NCBI RefSeq assembly: GCF_000712055.1
Contig: NZ_JOOA01000002.1
Span: 2,826,001-2,890,000, forward strand
Direction of reading: 5' to 3'
DNA from: Ruminococcus sp. HUN007
GTDB lineage: Bacteria > Bacillota > Clostridia > Oscillospirales > Ruminococcaceae
Length of the DNA stretch: 64,000 bases
Part shown: piece by piece, positions 7,229 to 18,291 of the stretch
Layout of the letters: every line of letters begins with the position of its first letter
Position numbering within the stretch: the stretch's first letter is position 1
Position numbers and translations under genes: made by a program
Notes under the pieces: generated by a model
Told to the model about the DNA's origin: nothing
Databases searched by the model: none
Seen by the model: only the letters and a program-made list of their open reading frames with translations

Positions 7229-8413
7229 ATGAAAGAAAAACTATACTGGATCATGCTTGCCGGGATATTCGGTCCGGCTTCGCATGAACTTAGTGAACAT
7301 ATAAACCGTTACGGCGGCCCTGCTGAGGTTTACCGTGCGGTATGTGAGGCAGTAATACCGCTTAAACCGTATGAAAAGCGGCAGTTTTCGGTATGGACGA
7401 AGGAAAAGGCTGATTCCGTCATCGAAGAGTGTGAGAAAAAGAATATTTCCATACTCACGCCTGATGATGACGGTTATCCGTCAAAACTGAAAACGATTTA
7501 CGATCCTCCGGCAGTTCTTTATGCTTTCGGGGATATTTCATGCCTTAACGACGAGCTTACTTTAGGAGTGGTCGGAACAAGAAAACCTTCCGCGTACGGA
7601 AGAACAGCTGCCGGAAAGATATCGGCAGAACTTGCAAAGGTCGGTTTTACTATTGTAAGCGGATTTGCGGCGGGAATCGATTCCGCTGCCCACAGGGGAG
7701 CTCTGTCTGCAGGCGGAAAGACCGTCGCAGTGCTCGGCTGCGGAGTGGATGTTATCTATCCGAAGACAAATGAAGATATTTACCGGATTCTTGCTGAAAA
7801 CGGCGTGTTTATTTCAGAATTCCCGCCGGGAACGCCGCCGCTGGGAAAGAATTTTCCGTTAAGGAACAGAATAATATCGGGTATATCACTTGGTATTTTC
7901 GTAGCTGAAGCCCCGCTTCACAGTGGTGCACTTATAACTGCCGAATCAGCCATCGAACAGGAAAGAGACGTTTTCTGTCTGCCGCCTCACGACATTTTTG
8001 ACAGGAATTTTGAAGGCGTTGTAAAGTATCTGCGTGACGGCGCTTTTCCGGTGTTCAGTCATCTCGACATAATCTACGAATACTGCACCAACTATTCGCA
8101 TAAGCTCTCGCCGGTAAAGCCTTCAGATGAATACAGCACACCGCGCGGAACAGATACGCATGTTTCAGAACCTGCTCCGAAAAAGAACGGTAATACGCAT
8201 GTAAAGAAAAAGGTCAGACCCCGTGCCAATTTGTCCGGCCTTCCCGAAAATCAGAGAATAATAGCAGATCTTCTTGCAGAACGTGATCATCATATTGATG
8301 AACTGTGTGAACGGTCAGGAATCGATATGTCTGATCTTCTTACTGAACTGACTGAAATGGAGGTCTCAGGACTTGCAGTGTCACTGCCGGGAAATATTTA
8401 TGCTCTGAAGTAA
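7229..8413 (+). CDS. dprA: DNA processing protein DprA/Smf
   Basis: 394 residues. DprA binds incoming single-stranded DNA during transformation and loads RecA. The Rossmann core shows GVVGTRKPSAYGR, the signature GFAAGIDSAAHRGAL, and VLGCGVDVIYPKTN. An N-terminal helical domain precedes it, and a C-terminal winged-helix domain (about 340-394, NQRIIADLLAERDHHIDELC) closes the protein. The ATG at 7229 has GAGGAG directly upstream; the longer open frame overlaps the methyltransferase gene and has no ribosome site. The position ahead of topA is the common Firmicutes arrangement. Confidence 0.95.
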   Translation: MKEKLYWIMLAGIFGPASHELSEHINRYGGPAEVYRAVCEAVIPLKPYEKRQFSVWTKEKADSVIEECEKKNISILTPDDDGYPSKLKTIYDPPAVLYAFGDISCLNDELTLGVVGTRKPSAYGRTAAGKISAELAKVGFTIVSGFAAGIDSAAHRGALSAGGKTVAVLGCGVDVIYPKTNEDIYRILAENGVFISEFPPGTPPLGKNFPLRNRIISGISLGIFVAEAPLHSGALITAESAIEQERDVFCLPPHDIFDRNFEGVVKYLRDGAFPVFSHLDIIYEYCTNYSHKLSPVKPSDEYSTPRGTDTHVSEPAPKKNGNTHVKKKVRPRANLSGLPENQRIIADLLAERDHHIDELCERSGIDMSDLLTELTEMEVSGLAVSLPGNIYALK

Positions 8414-8424
8414 TTAAAAAACTT

Positions 8425-8453
8425 TTGACAAATCAAAATAAATCATATATACT
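8425..8453 (+). promoter_or_regulatory. Promoter of topA
   Basis: TTGACA, a 17-nt spacer and TATACT in the dprA-topA gap, ahead of the start at 8506. Confidence 0.75.
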
Positions 8454-8505
8454 ATATAATTGTATATTACAGTTGTTTACCTACAGAGAAAAAAAGGAGA
8501 AAGAA

Positions 8506-10587
8506 ATGTCTGATCTTGTAATTGTAGAGTCTCCTGCAAAGGCAAAGACTATAAAGAAATATCTTGGACCGGGATACGAAGTTATCGCATCCATGGGACA
8601 TGTAAGAGATCTCCCGAAGTCAAAGATCGGTGTTGATCTTGAAAATGATTTTGAGCCTATTTACACTGACATGAAGGGTAAAGAGGATGTTATAAAGGAA
8701 TTAAAGAAGTACGCAAAGAAATGCGACAAGATCTATCTCGCAACTGACCCGGACCGCGAGGGTGAAGCTATATCATGGCATATAGCGCAGATGCTTGATC
8801 TTGATCTGAACACGGACAACAGAGTTGCGTTCAACGAGATCACAAAGTTCGGTGTACAGAGCGGTATGAGCAATCCGCATAAGATCAATATTGATCTTGT
8901 AAATGCACAGCAGGCAAGAAGAATACTTGACCGTATTCTTGGCTACAAGCTCAGTCCGTTCCTCTGGAGAAAGGTAAAGCGCGGACTTTCAGCAGGACGT
9001 GTTCAGTCCGTTGCTGTAAGTCTCGTTGTTGACCGTGAAAACGAGATAAGAAAGTTTGTGACACAGGAATACTGGAGCATTGACGGCAAGTTTACAGCAC
9101 CTTCGAGCAGAAAGATATTCTCGGCAAAGCTTGCTTCCATCGATACCAAAAAGGTCGATCTGAAGAATGAGTCTGAAACAAACAGCATTCTTGCGTCACT
9201 TGAAAACGAAGAATTTAAGGTTACAAAGGTAAAGAAGAGAGTTACCAAAAGACAGCCGGCTCCGCCGTATATCACTTCCACACTCCAGCAGGAAGCTTCA
9301 CGCCGTATGGGATTCCAGGCGAGAAGAACGATGAAGGCAGCACAGGAACTTTACGAAGGTATCGAAATAGAAGAACTCGGTCTTGTCGGTCTTATCACCT
9401 ACATGAGAACAGACAGCCTTCGTGTTTCCGATGAAGCAAAGCAGGCTGCAGCTGAATATATAAAGAACAAGTACGGTGAGGAATATCTTCCGCCGTCACC
9501 TCGTGAATACAAGTCAAAGAAGAACGCACAGGATGCGCACGAAGCTATCAGACCTTCAATGCCTGAGCTCGATCCTGAACGCGTAAAGAACAGCCTTACA
9601 ACTGACCAGTACAAGATATACAAGCTCATCTGGGAGCGCTTTATCGCAAGTCAGATGGCAAATGCACTTCTTGACACTGTTTCTGCTGAGATAAACGCAG
9701 GTAACTGCACATTTACTGCATCAGGCTACTCAGTCAAGTTCAAGGGATTTTCAGTAGTTCACGTTGAGTCAAAGGATACATCTGCTGACGAAGAGGAAAA
9801 CAAGGAACTTCCGCCGCTCGAAGAAGGCGATGTTCTCAAGGTAAAGTCACTTCTCGGAAACCAGCACTTCACACAGCCGCCTTCAAGATACACTGAAGCT
9901 ACGCTCATCAAGACTCTTGAAGAAAACGGCATCGGCCGTCCGAGTACATATGCTCCGACTATCACGACCATCACATCACGTATGTACGTTGAACGTGACG
10001 GCAAGCAGCTCAAGCCGACAGTTCTTGGTGAAGTAACCACTGAACTTATGAAGGAACACTTTGCAAACATCGTAAATGCGAAGTTTACTGCAAGCATGGA
10101 AACAAGCCTTGACGACGTTGAAAACGGAGACAAGGACTGGAAGAGCACACTTAAGGAATTCTACAAGGAGTTTGATGCTACTCTCGCAAAGGCCGAAGTT
10201 GCCATGGAGGGCAAGAGAGTCAAGATACCGAGCGAGGAAACAGACGTTGTCTGCGACCAGTGCGGAAGAAACATGGTCATCAAGATCGGACGTTTCGGAA
10301 AGTTCCTTGCATGTCCGGGATTCCCTGAATGTACAAATACGAAGAAGATCGTTCAGGCTACCAAGGGTGTATGTCCGCTTTGCGGAAACACTGTTATCGC
10401 ACAGAAGTCAAAGAAGGGAAGAAACTTCTTCGGCTGCGAAAAGTATCCTGAGTGCAATTTCATGACATGGAACACTCCGATCGAGGATACATGTCCTAAG
10501 TGCGGATCCACCCTGTTCAAGAAGGGCGGAAGAGCCGGCAAGATACTCTGCGAAAAACCGGGATGCGGTTACGAGAGAGGTCTGTAA
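8506..10587 (+). CDS. topA: DNA topoisomerase I
   Basis: 693 residues, with AAGGAGAAAG before the ATG. This type IA enzyme relaxes negative supercoils through a 5'-phosphotyrosine. The TOPRIM domain is at the N-terminus ([18 protein letters not shown], then [13 protein letters not shown]). The active-site tyrosine is Y299 in [13 protein letters not shown]. The core ends near residue 570 and is followed by three C4 zinc ribbons (CDQCGR, CPLCGN, CPKCGS), each with a second Cys pair. Upstream in-frame starts overlap the promoter and were rejected. Its stop codon overlaps the start of trmFO. Confidence 0.97.
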   Translation: MSDLVIVESPAKAKTIKKYLGPGYEVIASMGHVRDLPKSKIGVDLENDFEPIYTDMKGKEDVIKELKKYAKKCDKIYLATDPDREGEAISWHIAQMLDLDLNTDNRVAFNEITKFGVQSGMSNPHKINIDLVNAQQARRILDRILGYKLSPFLWRKVKRGLSAGRVQSVAVSLVVDRENEIRKFVTQEYWSIDGKFTAPSSRKIFSAKLASIDTKKVDLKNESETNSILASLENEEFKVTKVKKRVTKRQPAPPYITSTLQQEASRRMGFQARRTMKAAQELYEGIEIEELGLVGLITYMRTDSLRVSDEAKQAAAEYIKNKYGEEYLPPSPREYKSKKNAQDAHEAIRPSMPELDPERVKNSLTTDQYKIYKLIWERFIASQMANALLDTVSAEINAGNCTFTASGYSVKFKGFSVVHVESKDTSADEEENKELPPLEEGDVLKVKSLLGNQHFTQPPSRYTEATLIKTLEENGIGRPSTYAPTITTITSRMYVERDGKQLKPTVLGEVTTELMKEHFANIVNAKFTASMETSLDDVENGDKDWKSTLKEFYKEFDATLAKAEVAMEGKRVKIPSEETDVVCDQCGRNMVIKIGRFGKFLACPGFPECTNTKKIVQATKGVCPLCGNTVIAQKSKKGRNFFGCEKYPECNFMTWNTPIEDTCPKCGSTLFKKGGRAGKILCEKPGCGYERGL

Positions 10588-11894
10588 TGGCGGTAAAGGT
10601 AATAGGTGCAGGTCTTGCAGGCTGTGAAGCAGCCTGGCAGCTTGCGAATGCCGGTATCGAAACTGAACTTTATGAGATGAAGCCGGTGAAATACTCTCCG
10701 GCTCATCACTATGAGGGTATGGCTGAACTTGTATGTTCAAACTCCCTCAAGGCTGCAAGGGTGGATTCTGCCTGCGGCCTTCTCAAGGAGGAAATGAGAC
10801 GCTTAGGTTCACTTATCGTTCCGTGTGCTGAGGCGACATCTGTTGAGGCGGGCGGTGCGCTTGCAGTTGACAGAACAAAGTTTTCCGACCTTGTTACACA
10901 GAAAATAAAGGAACATCCGTACATAAAAGTTATTTCCGAAGAAGTGACTTCCGTTCCGGAGGGTGATGTTATAATTGCTACCGGGCCTCTTACTTCCGGT
11001 GCACTTGCTGAGTCGATCGCGGAAAAGTGCGGCAGTTACTTAAGCTTTTTTGATGCGGCTGCTCCTATAGTCACATTTGACAGCCTTGATACGGATATTG
11101 TTTTCTTTGCTTCGCGCTATGACAAGGGCGACGCGGATTACATAAACTGTCCTATGACAAAGGAAGAGTACGAGCTTTTCTATAATGAGCTTGTAAATGC
11201 GGAATCAGCATCGCTAAAGGAGTTCGACAGGGAATCCTTCAAAGTTTACGAGGGATGCATGCCGGTGGAGGTGCTTGCAAAGCGCGGACCGGATACCATG
11301 CGTTTCGGTCCTCTCAAACCGGTGGGCCTTACGGACAGGAGAACAGGAAAGCGTCCGTGGGCTGTCGTTCAGCTGCGTAAGGAAAACCGTGAGGGTACGA
11401 TGTACAACCTTGTGGGATTTCAGACAAATCTTAAATTCGGCGAGCAGAAAAGAGTGTTCTCGCTTATACCGGGCCTTAAGGATGCTGAATTTGTCCGCTA
11501 CGGTGTAATGCACAGAAATTCGTTCATAAACAGTCCGAAGCTTTTAAAGCCTACTTTTGAAATGCGTGATATTCCGGGACTGTATTTTGCCGGACAGATA
11601 ACCGGTGTGGAAGGATATGTTGAATCAGCTGCCAGCGGAATAATGGCAGGGCTTAATCTTGCAAGAAAGCTTGCAGGAAAGAGTGAATTCGTCATGCCAC
11701 GTGAAACAATGACCGGTGCGCTTTCACTGTACATAAGCGACAGCTTTAACGACGGAAATTTCCAGCCGATGGGTTCAAACATGGGAATTCTTCCTGAGCT
11801 GCCTGAGCGTATAAAGGACAAGAAGAAAAAGTACCAGATGTATGCGGAAAGAGCTCTTGAAAAAATGGAGGAGCTTCTGGCGGCAGAAAGATAG
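10587..11894 (+). CDS. trmFO: tRNA m5U54 methyltransferase TrmFO
   Basis: 435 residues, starting within the topA stop (TAATG). TrmFO uses FAD and methylene-tetrahydrofolate to form ribothymidine at tRNA position 54. The N-terminal dinucleotide fold is clear ([18 protein letters not shown]), followed by ELYEMKP and [11 protein letters not shown], both diagnostic of the GidA-related TrmFO family. A C-terminal [21 protein letters not shown] segment completes the FAD site. The topA-trmFO coupling is widespread in Firmicutes. The longer in-frame ORF into topA is a shadow. Confidence 0.96.
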   Translation: MAVKVIGAGLAGCEAAWQLANAGIETELYEMKPVKYSPAHHYEGMAELVCSNSLKAARVDSACGLLKEEMRRLGSLIVPCAEATSVEAGGALAVDRTKFSDLVTQKIKEHPYIKVISEEVTSVPEGDVIIATGPLTSGALAESIAEKCGSYLSFFDAAAPIVTFDSLDTDIVFFASRYDKGDADYINCPMTKEEYELFYNELVNAESASLKEFDRESFKVYEGCMPVEVLAKRGPDTMRFGPLKPVGLTDRRTGKRPWAVVQLRKENREGTMYNLVGFQTNLKFGEQKRVFSLIPGLKDAEFVRYGVMHRNSFINSPKLLKPTFEMRDIPGLYFAGQITGVEGYVESAASGIMAGLNLARKLAGKSEFVMPRETMTGALSLYISDSFNDGNFQPMGSNMGILPELPERIKDKKKKYQMYAERALEKMEELLAAER

Positions 11895-11941
11895 TTTCCG
11901 CCGGATGCAGCAGATCCGGTACATATATTTCTACAAAAATA

Positions 11942-11978
11942 ATCGCAGTACATTTTCAAAAACGGAAAACACTGCGAT
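11942..11978 (+). promoter_or_regulatory. Inverted repeat just upstream of the plsX ribosome site
   Basis: ATCGCAGT and ACTGCGAT pair across a 21-nt AT-rich loop, ending 1-2 nt before the AGGAG site of plsX. The stem could affect plsX translation or simply be an inter-gene hairpin. Confidence 0.35.
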
Positions 11979-11998
11979 CAGGAGTTTGATTTTTTAAT

Positions 11999-13003
11999 AT
12001 GATAAATGTAATAGTAGATGCATTCGGCGGTGACAATGCCCCTGATGCGGTTATTGAAGGAAGTATCCTTGCGGTTCAGAATCTCGGAGTGAAGGTAACG
12101 CTTGTCGGTGATGAAAAGCTCATAAACGAAGCAGCTGAAAAGCATAATCTTGTACTTGACGGTATTGACGTTGTCCACGCTGATACAGTTTTCGACATAC
12201 ACGAGGAGCCTACTGAGATAATCAAGAGCGGAAAGACGAGCTCGATGGCAGTCGGACTCGGACTTCTTCACGACGGAAAGGGCGATGCGTTTGTAAGTGC
12301 CGGAAGCACCGGTGCGCTCGTTGTAGGGGCTACATTCATTGCAAAGAGACTTAAAGGCGTTAAGCGTGCAGCTCTTGCTCCTATTATGCCTGCAAAGGAC
12401 GGATACTTCATGCTTCTTGACGGCGGTGCAAATACGGAATGCCGTCCGGAAGCGCTTGTTCAGTTCGGACTTATGGGCTCGGCCTACATGGAAAAGGTAA
12501 TGGGCATAAAGGAGCCGAGAGTGGGACTTCTGAACATCGGTGCCGAGGAGACAAAGGGACGTGAACTGGAGATCGAGACCTACAGGCTTCTCGAAAAGTC
12601 ACCTGTAAACTTTGTGGGTAACATTGAAGCCCGTGACATGCCGTTCTCGAAGTGCGATGTACTCGTTGCTGACGGTTATACGGGCAACATTGCTCTGAAG
12701 CTTTACGAGGGCATGGGACTTTACTTCGGCAAAACACTTAAGAATATGCTCACGAAGAATCTGAAGACAAAGATCGCTGCAGGCCTTCTTATGGATCAGG
12801 TAAATGAATTCAAAAAGAAAATGGATTATTCCGAAGTCGGCGGTGCAGTACTCATGGGTATTCAGGGCACCGTTATAAAAGCACACGGAAGCTCGGACGG
12901 CAAGGCTTTCTACAATGCCATCCGTCAGGCTAAGGAGTGCGTGGAAACAGGAGTATCGGAACGTATATCATCATATCTTGAAATGCAGAAGGGAGCTGAA
13001 TGA
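11999..13003 (+). CDS. plsX: Phosphate acyltransferase PlsX
   Basis: 334 residues, beginning INVIVDAFGGDNAPDAVIEG, the PlsX N-terminus. The enzyme makes acyl-phosphate from acyl-ACP for phosphatidic acid synthesis (PlsX/PlsY route). Other family segments present are GKTSSMAVGLGLLHDGKGDAFVSAGSTGA and LLDGGANTECRPE. CAGGAG precedes the ATG. The acpP gene that often lies between plsX and rnc is absent here: rnc follows after one base. Confidence 0.96.
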   Translation: MINVIVDAFGGDNAPDAVIEGSILAVQNLGVKVTLVGDEKLINEAAEKHNLVLDGIDVVHADTVFDIHEEPTEIIKSGKTSSMAVGLGLLHDGKGDAFVSAGSTGALVVGATFIAKRLKGVKRAALAPIMPAKDGYFMLLDGGANTECRPEALVQFGLMGSAYMEKVMGIKEPRVGLLNIGAEETKGRELEIETYRLLEKSPVNFVGNIEARDMPFSKCDVLVADGYTGNIALKLYEGMGLYFGKTLKNMLTKNLKTKIAAGLLMDQVNEFKKKMDYSEVGGAVLMGIQGTVIKAHGSSDGKAFYNAIRQAKECVETGVSERISSYLEMQKGAE

Positions 13004-13004
13004 T

Positions 13005-13691
13005 TTGACCGAGCTTGAGGAAAGTATAAAATACACTTTTAAGGATAAAAAGCTTCTGCATGAAGCGCTTTCACATTCATCATACGCAAACGAATGCAGA
13101 AGAAACCGCCGCAGCAACGAACGTCTTGAGTTCCTGGGCGACAGTGTTCTTTCCATCGTTGTGTCACAGTATCTTTTTGAGCATTTTTCGCATCTTCCGG
13201 AAGGCGAGCTTACGAAGATAAGGGCGTCGCTTGTATGTGAAAAATCTCTTCATATTTTTGCACAGAAGATCAATCTGGGAAAATATCTTCTTCTCGGCAA
13301 GGGTGAGGAAAACACAGGCGGACGTGAAAGAGCGTCGATACTTGCAGATGCTTTCGAAGCCCTGATCGCTGCGATATTCCTTGACGGTGGTCTGGAAGCA
13401 GCGAGAACACATATTCTCAGATTCATTCCGGAAGACATTGAAGCACAGAAGAATGCGGCTTTCAGCGACTACAAAACTATTCTTCAGGAAGTTATACAGC
13501 AGAATCCGGAGGAAAAGGTCGAGTACGTTATAGCTGACCAGACAGGTCCGGATCACAACAAGGCCTTTACAGTAAATGTATGCCTTAATTCCAACGTGAT
13601 CGGTGTCGGTGTCGGACGCAGCAAGAAGGAAGCGGAACAGATGGCTGCAAAGGAAGCACTGAAACTGATGGGTTACAATGAAGCACAGTAA
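13005..13691 (+). CDS. rnc: Ribonuclease III
   Basis: 228 residues from a TTG that lies 9 nt after AAGGGAG and one base after the plsX stop. RNase III cuts double-stranded RNA, including rRNA precursors. The catalytic signature ERLEFLGDSVLSIV is present, as is the second acidic cluster (LADAFEALIAAIFLDGG). A C-terminal double-stranded RNA-binding domain runs from about residue 155 (DYKTILQEVIQQNPEE) to AKEALKLMGYNEAQ. It is translationally linked to plsX and overlaps the next gene by 14 bp. Confidence 0.95.
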   Translation: MTELEESIKYTFKDKKLLHEALSHSSYANECRRNRRSNERLEFLGDSVLSIVVSQYLFEHFSHLPEGELTKIRASLVCEKSLHIFAQKINLGKYLLLGKGEENTGGRERASILADAFEALIAAIFLDGGLEAARTHILRFIPEDIEAQKNAAFSDYKTILQEVIQQNPEEKVEYVIADQTGPDHNKAFTVNVCLNSNVIGVGVGRSKKEAEQMAAKEALKLMGYNEAQ

Positions 13692-14665
13692 TATTTCAGT
13701 TTTCATTCCGCATACCGGCTGTCCGCACATGTGCAGTTTCTGCAATCAGCACACCATAAGCGGTGCGGTGAAGCCGCCGACGGGTGATGAGGTGCGCAGG
13801 ACCTGTCTTGAAGCGCTTTCATATATTAAGGACAGGAAAAACTGCGAGATAGCTTTTTTCGGCGGAAGTTTCACTGCCGTTCCGGAAGACTACCGCAATG
13901 AACTTCTTGAAAGTGTTCAGGAGTTTTTTAGGGGAAGACGGTTTCGGCGGTATACGTGTTTCAACAAGGCCGGACTGTATTGATGAAAACATACTGGAAA
14001 GCTTAAAACACTACGGTGTTACAGCCATCGAGCTCGGATGTCAGAGTATGGACGATGAAGTTCTGAAGCTCAATGAGCGCGGACACAGTGCAGATGATGT
14101 CGTTAAGGCATCGGAGCTTATCAGAAAATACGGTTTTGAACTGGGGCACCAGATGATGACCGGACTCTACGGTTCATCTCCTGAAAAGGACGGCATGACG
14201 GTCCGCAGGATCATCGCATTAAAGCCGGATACTGTAAGAATATACCCGACTGTCATACTCGAAGGAACAAAGCTTTCTGAACTTTTTAAGTCCGGCGAGT
14301 ACAGAACGTACAGCCTTGACGAGATGGTGGGATATGTCTGCGGATACATGGAACGTTTTGAGGCTGCAGGCATAAGGATAATAAAATGCGGGCTTCACGC
14401 ATCTGAAACGGTTGAATGTGAAATGGCGGGCGGCTATTATCATCCCGCCTTCAGGGAACTGTGTGAAAGCAGAAAATACAGAAACATTCTTGACGGAATG
14501 CTTTGCGGAGAAGGGGAGTACAGGATCGAGGTCAGACCTGAGCTCGTAAGCAAGGTGACCGGACAGAAACGATCAAACATTGATTATTTCAGTCAGAAGG
14601 GGATCAGAATAAAGATCGTTCCTTCGGACCAGAGGGAAGAAATAAATGTATTTAAAATCACTTGA
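13678..14665 (+). pseudogene. Radical SAM protein, disrupted by one frameshift
   Basis: The N-terminal part carries the iron-sulfur motif CPHMCSFC (Cys15, 19, 22) and IAFFGGSFTAVP. That frame stops at 13983, but the next frame continues the family seamlessly from about 13925 (LGEDGFGGIRVSTRPDCID ... MTGLYGSS) to 14665. Removing one T from the T6 run at 13924-13929 restores a single protein of about 328 residues. It belongs to the Elp3/oxygen-independent-coproporphyrinogen-like radical SAM group found beside smc in Clostridia; substrate unknown. The 3' part is fully conserved, so the lesion is very recent or a sequence error. It overlaps rnc at its start and smc at its end. Confidence 0.8.
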
Positions 14666-17600
14666 ACTCCACGGCTTCAAGTCCTTTCCGGATAAAGTTG
14701 TACTTTCATTTGACAAGGGACTTACAGGTGTAGTAGGGCCTAACGGCAGCGGAAAAAGTAATATTGGTGACGCGGTAAGATGGGTACTGGGCGAACAGTC
14801 CACAAAAACGCTCCGCGGAAACAAGATGGAAGATGTTATTTTTTCCGGTACTACAGCAAGAAAACCGGCAGGCTTTGCCTCTGTTACTCTTACGATAGAC
14901 AACAGCACAGGCGAGCTCAATCATGATGACAGTGAAGTTGCCGTTACACGAAAGATCTACCGTAACGGTGACAGCGAATACAGAATAAACGGAAAAGCAG
15001 TCAGACTCAAGGACATAAACGAGCTTTTCATGGATACGGGACTTGGCCGTGACGGTTATTCTATAATCGGACAGGGACGAATAGCCGAGATCGTTGGTGC
15101 CAGAAGCACGGAACGCCGTGATATTTTTGAAGAGGCAGCCGGCATATCAAAATTCCGCTACAAAAAGGCAGAGGCTGAACGCAGGCTCACACAGGCACAG
15201 GATAACCTTAACAGACTCACGGATATTCTGTCCGAACTCGAGGACCGTGTGGGACCTTTGAAAAAGCAGTCGGAAAAGGCTGAGAAATTTCTTGTTCTCG
15301 CTGATGAAAGAAAGAAGCTTGAACTTTCACTCTGGATACACGACCTTGAAGAACTTGGCGAAGCACTGAAGAAAATAGAGGAGAATTCACTTATCTATAC
15401 TGCCCAGTATGAAAACATCGTCAGTCAGGAAGAACGTGAAGAGCAGAGCATCAAAGAAGCGTATGACAAGATGCGTGAGATCACGCTGAAAATAGATGAG
15501 TACAAGCAGCTCATACTTGATGTGGAGCGTGAATCGTCAGATTACCGTTCCGGCATTGCTGTGTGCGAAAATGATATACGTCACAGTGAGGAGATGATCG
15601 CTTCTGTAAGAAGCAGGCAGGAAAACGAAGAGAACGCCAAAAAGGCAGTTGCCGAAAAGATGGCTGCTCTTAAAAACAAACTTTCCGAAGGCGAGCAGAA
15701 GGTGCGCGATACGGAAGATGAACTTCGTTCTGCTGAAAAGAGCTTTAAGGAGATCGAGGAGGAAGCCGGCAGGGCGGAGAAGGAATCCGGGGACCGTGAA
15801 TCGAAGCTTAATGCACTGTACAGAAAACAGAATGACCTTAAGTTCACTATAGCATCAGCCTCATCAAGACGTGATGAACTTGACGGTCAGCTTGCCGGAC
15901 TCGATGCACAGAACGAAGAACTGGCAAAAACTCTTGCAGGATATGAGGAAGATCTGCGTACAGCGAAGGAGACCCTTGATACCATCGAGGAGCGGGAGAA
16001 GGAAAGTGAAAACAGACTTGCCGGACTTTCGATGATGTACAAAAAGAAAAAGACTGCGTTTGACGAAAGGAAACAGCAGTTTGATGATCTTACTCTTGAA
16101 CTGAGGGAAAAACAGCAGCGTGAGAAACTCTTAAGCGACATGGAAAACAGCATGGAGGGTCTCAACTACAGCGTAAAGGAAATACTGAAGGCTCAGAAAA
16201 ACCAGCGTATTTCCGGTATTTACGGTACGGTGTCACAGCTCATAACCGTTGATGATGAATATACCACAGCGATAGAAACAGCGCTCGGCGGTGCTCTTCA
16301 GAACATTATCGTAAAGAATGAAGATACGGCCAAGAGATGTATCGCATTACTCAAGGAACTGCGAAAGGGCCGTGCTACATTTCTGCCGGTCACATCTGTA
16401 AAGCCGTATGATTTCCGTGAAAACGGCGTACGGAACGAGGACGGATTTGTAGCGCTCGGCGACGAAATCGTAGAAACTGATCCCGATTTTAAGAATATCA
16501 TGAGCAACCTTCTCGGAAGAACGGTCATTGCCGAGGATATTGACTATGCTTCAGTAATTGCGAAGAAGTATTCGTACAGGTTCCGCATAGTAACACTTGA
16601 CGGTCAGGTGATCAACGCAGGCGGTTCGTTTACAGGCGGTTCGGCTGTTCAGTCGGGCGGTATTCTTTCGAGAAAGAATGAGATAAATGAACTTGCCGGA
16701 AAAATAAAGGAACTCGAAGGCAGGGTCTCACAGGTAAGGGATGACGCCCAGAAGGTCAGAGCGGAAGCTGAAAAGCTTCGTCTTGATATCGAAGCGGAAA
16801 ACGACACAAAGCAGAAATTAAACGAAGACAGAATGACGTTCCGATCAGAGATAAAGAGTCTTGAATCGATCTTAGCGCAGTCTGAGCAGCAGAACAGGAA
16901 CTATACTGACAACAGACACAGACTTGAAAAGAACATCGCGGAAGCGCAGGAGCAGTTCTCGGCAGCATCTGAGGAACTTGAAAAGATAAATTCTGAACTT
17001 GAGGCAGCTCAGAGCGAGGCGGATTCACACCAGAGCCTGAAGGAAGGACTGGCGGAAAAGAGGAAGCAGCTTTCCGATCATCTGTATGAACTGAAGATCA
17101 GGTGCATGGAGGCAGAGAAAAACTGCGAATCCATAAAGCTGGAGATAAGCCACTGTGAAGCAGAAGCAGGAAATCTGAACCAGAGCGCAAAAGAGCTTGA
17201 AAGTCAGATCGCCGGTCATGAGAAGACCATAGCTGAAAAGCGGGCTGAAATTGAAAAGAACAGGGCACTGCTTGAAAAGGCATCAGGACAGACTGAAGTT
17301 TACAGGAGCTGTATAACCGCTTCCGGTGAGCAGCATGATAAATATGAAGCTGCTGTTTCGGAAAAACGTGCAGGAATAAAGAAACTCGGCGAGGACAAGG
17401 AACGTCTTTCACGTGAGATGTCGAGGTTTGAAGAAAAAAAGGTAAATACACAGAGGGATTACGACAGCATAATCACGCGTCTGTGGGAAAATTACGAACT
17501 TACACGTACTGAGGCGGAAAATCAGGCGGAAAAGCTTGAAAATGTCGGACAGGCTCAGAAAAGACTTGGCGAAGTTCGTAATTCCATAAAGGCTCTCGGC

Positions 17601-18209
17601 AGCATCAACGTTGCGGCTATTGAGGAATACAAGGAAGTATCGGAACGATATGAATTCCTTTCGACACAGCTCAAGGATGTCGAGAATTCCAAGCGTGAGC
17701 TGGAAAAACTCATCGAGGAACTCACCTCGGACATGCAGAGGATATTTGCCGAGAACTTTGCTCTTATCAACAAAAACTTCAAGGAGATCTTCGTCGATCT
17801 GTTCGGCGGCGGCAAGGCCGACCTCGAACTGACCGATCCGGACAACATTCTTGAATCAGGTATCGAGATCAAGGTAGCCCCTCCGGGCAAGGTCATTAAG
17901 AACCTTATCTCGCTTTCCGGTGGTGAGCAGGCTTTCGTTGCTATCGCTATCTACTTTGCTATTCTTAAGATCAGACCTGCACCGTTCTGTATCCTCGACG
18001 AGATCGACGCAGCGCTTGATGAAGTAAACGTAAGAAAGTACGCTTTCTACCTTAAGAATTTCGTAAGCACAACACAGTTCATCCTCGTAACCCACAGAAG
18101 AGGTACAATGGAACTTGCCAACGTCCTCTACGGCGTTACAATGCAGCAGAACGGCGTGTCCAAACTGCTTAAGATGAATCAGGTGGATATTCCGGATGAA
18201 AATGAATAA
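14646..18209 (+). CDS. smc: Chromosome segregation protein SMC
   Basis: 1187 residues, the usual length. SMC dimers with ScpAB extrude DNA loops and organise the replicated chromosome. Walker A is GPNGSGKS at residues 31-38; the C-terminal head has the ABC signature LSGGEQAFVAIAIY and Walker B FCILDEIDAALDE. Two long glutamate/lysine-rich coiled coils flank a hinge at about 500-660, containing GIYGTVSQLITVDDEYTTAI and GGSFTGGSAVQSGGILSRK. The GAGGGAAG site lies inside the end of the radical SAM gene. In many Firmicutes ftsY follows directly; here a 3.5-kb insert intervenes. Confidence 0.98.
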   Translation: MYLKSLELHGFKSFPDKVVLSFDKGLTGVVGPNGSGKSNIGDAVRWVLGEQSTKTLRGNKMEDVIFSGTTARKPAGFASVTLTIDNSTGELNHDDSEVAVTRKIYRNGDSEYRINGKAVRLKDINELFMDTGLGRDGYSIIGQGRIAEIVGARSTERRDIFEEAAGISKFRYKKAEAERRLTQAQDNLNRLTDILSELEDRVGPLKKQSEKAEKFLVLADERKKLELSLWIHDLEELGEALKKIEENSLIYTAQYENIVSQEEREEQSIKEAYDKMREITLKIDEYKQLILDVERESSDYRSGIAVCENDIRHSEEMIASVRSRQENEENAKKAVAEKMAALKNKLSEGEQKVRDTEDELRSAEKSFKEIEEEAGRAEKESGDRESKLNALYRKQNDLKFTIASASSRRDELDGQLAGLDAQNEELAKTLAGYEEDLRTAKETLDTIEEREKESENRLAGLSMMYKKKKTAFDERKQQFDDLTLELREKQQREKLLSDMENSMEGLNYSVKEILKAQKNQRISGIYGTVSQLITVDDEYTTAIETALGGALQNIIVKNEDTAKRCIALLKELRKGRATFLPVTSVKPYDFRENGVRNEDGFVALGDEIVETDPDFKNIMSNLLGRTVIAEDIDYASVIAKKYSYRFRIVTLDGQVINAGGSFTGGSAVQSGGILSRKNEINELAGKIKELEGRVSQVRDDAQKVRAEAEKLRLDIEAENDTKQKLNEDRMTFRSEIKSLESILAQSEQQNRNYTDNRHRLEKNIAEAQEQFSAASEELEKINSELEAAQSEADSHQSLKEGLAEKRKQLSDHLYELKIRCMEAEKNCESIKLEISHCEAEAGNLNQSAKELESQIAGHEKTIAEKRAEIEKNRALLEKASGQTEVYRSCITASGEQHDKYEAAVSEKRAGIKKLGEDKERLSREMSRFEEKKVNTQRDYDSIITRLWENYELTRTEAENQAEKLENVGQAQKRLGEVRNSIKALGSINVAAIEEYKEVSERYEFLSTQLKDVENSKRELEKLIEELTSDMQRIFAENFALINKNFKEIFVDLFGGGKADLELTDPDNILESGIEIKVAPPGKVIKNLISLSGGEQAFVAIAIYFAILKIRPAPFCILDEIDAALDEVNVRKYAFYLKNFVSTTQFILVTHRRGTMELANVLYGVTMQQNGVSKLLKMNQVDIPDENE

Positions 18210-18235
18210 CCCGCCTGCGGCGGCCTATACTATCG

Positions 18236-18274
18236 AAAAACCGGACTGTCTTCCGACAGCCCGGTTTATTTATA
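18236..18274 (+). terminator. Terminator after smc
   Basis: An imperfect stem AAACCGG-ACTGTC / GACAG-CCCGGTTT with a TTCC loop, a leading A run and a TTTATTTAT tail. Confidence 0.65.
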
Positions 18275-18291
18275 TATATCCTTGCAGATCC

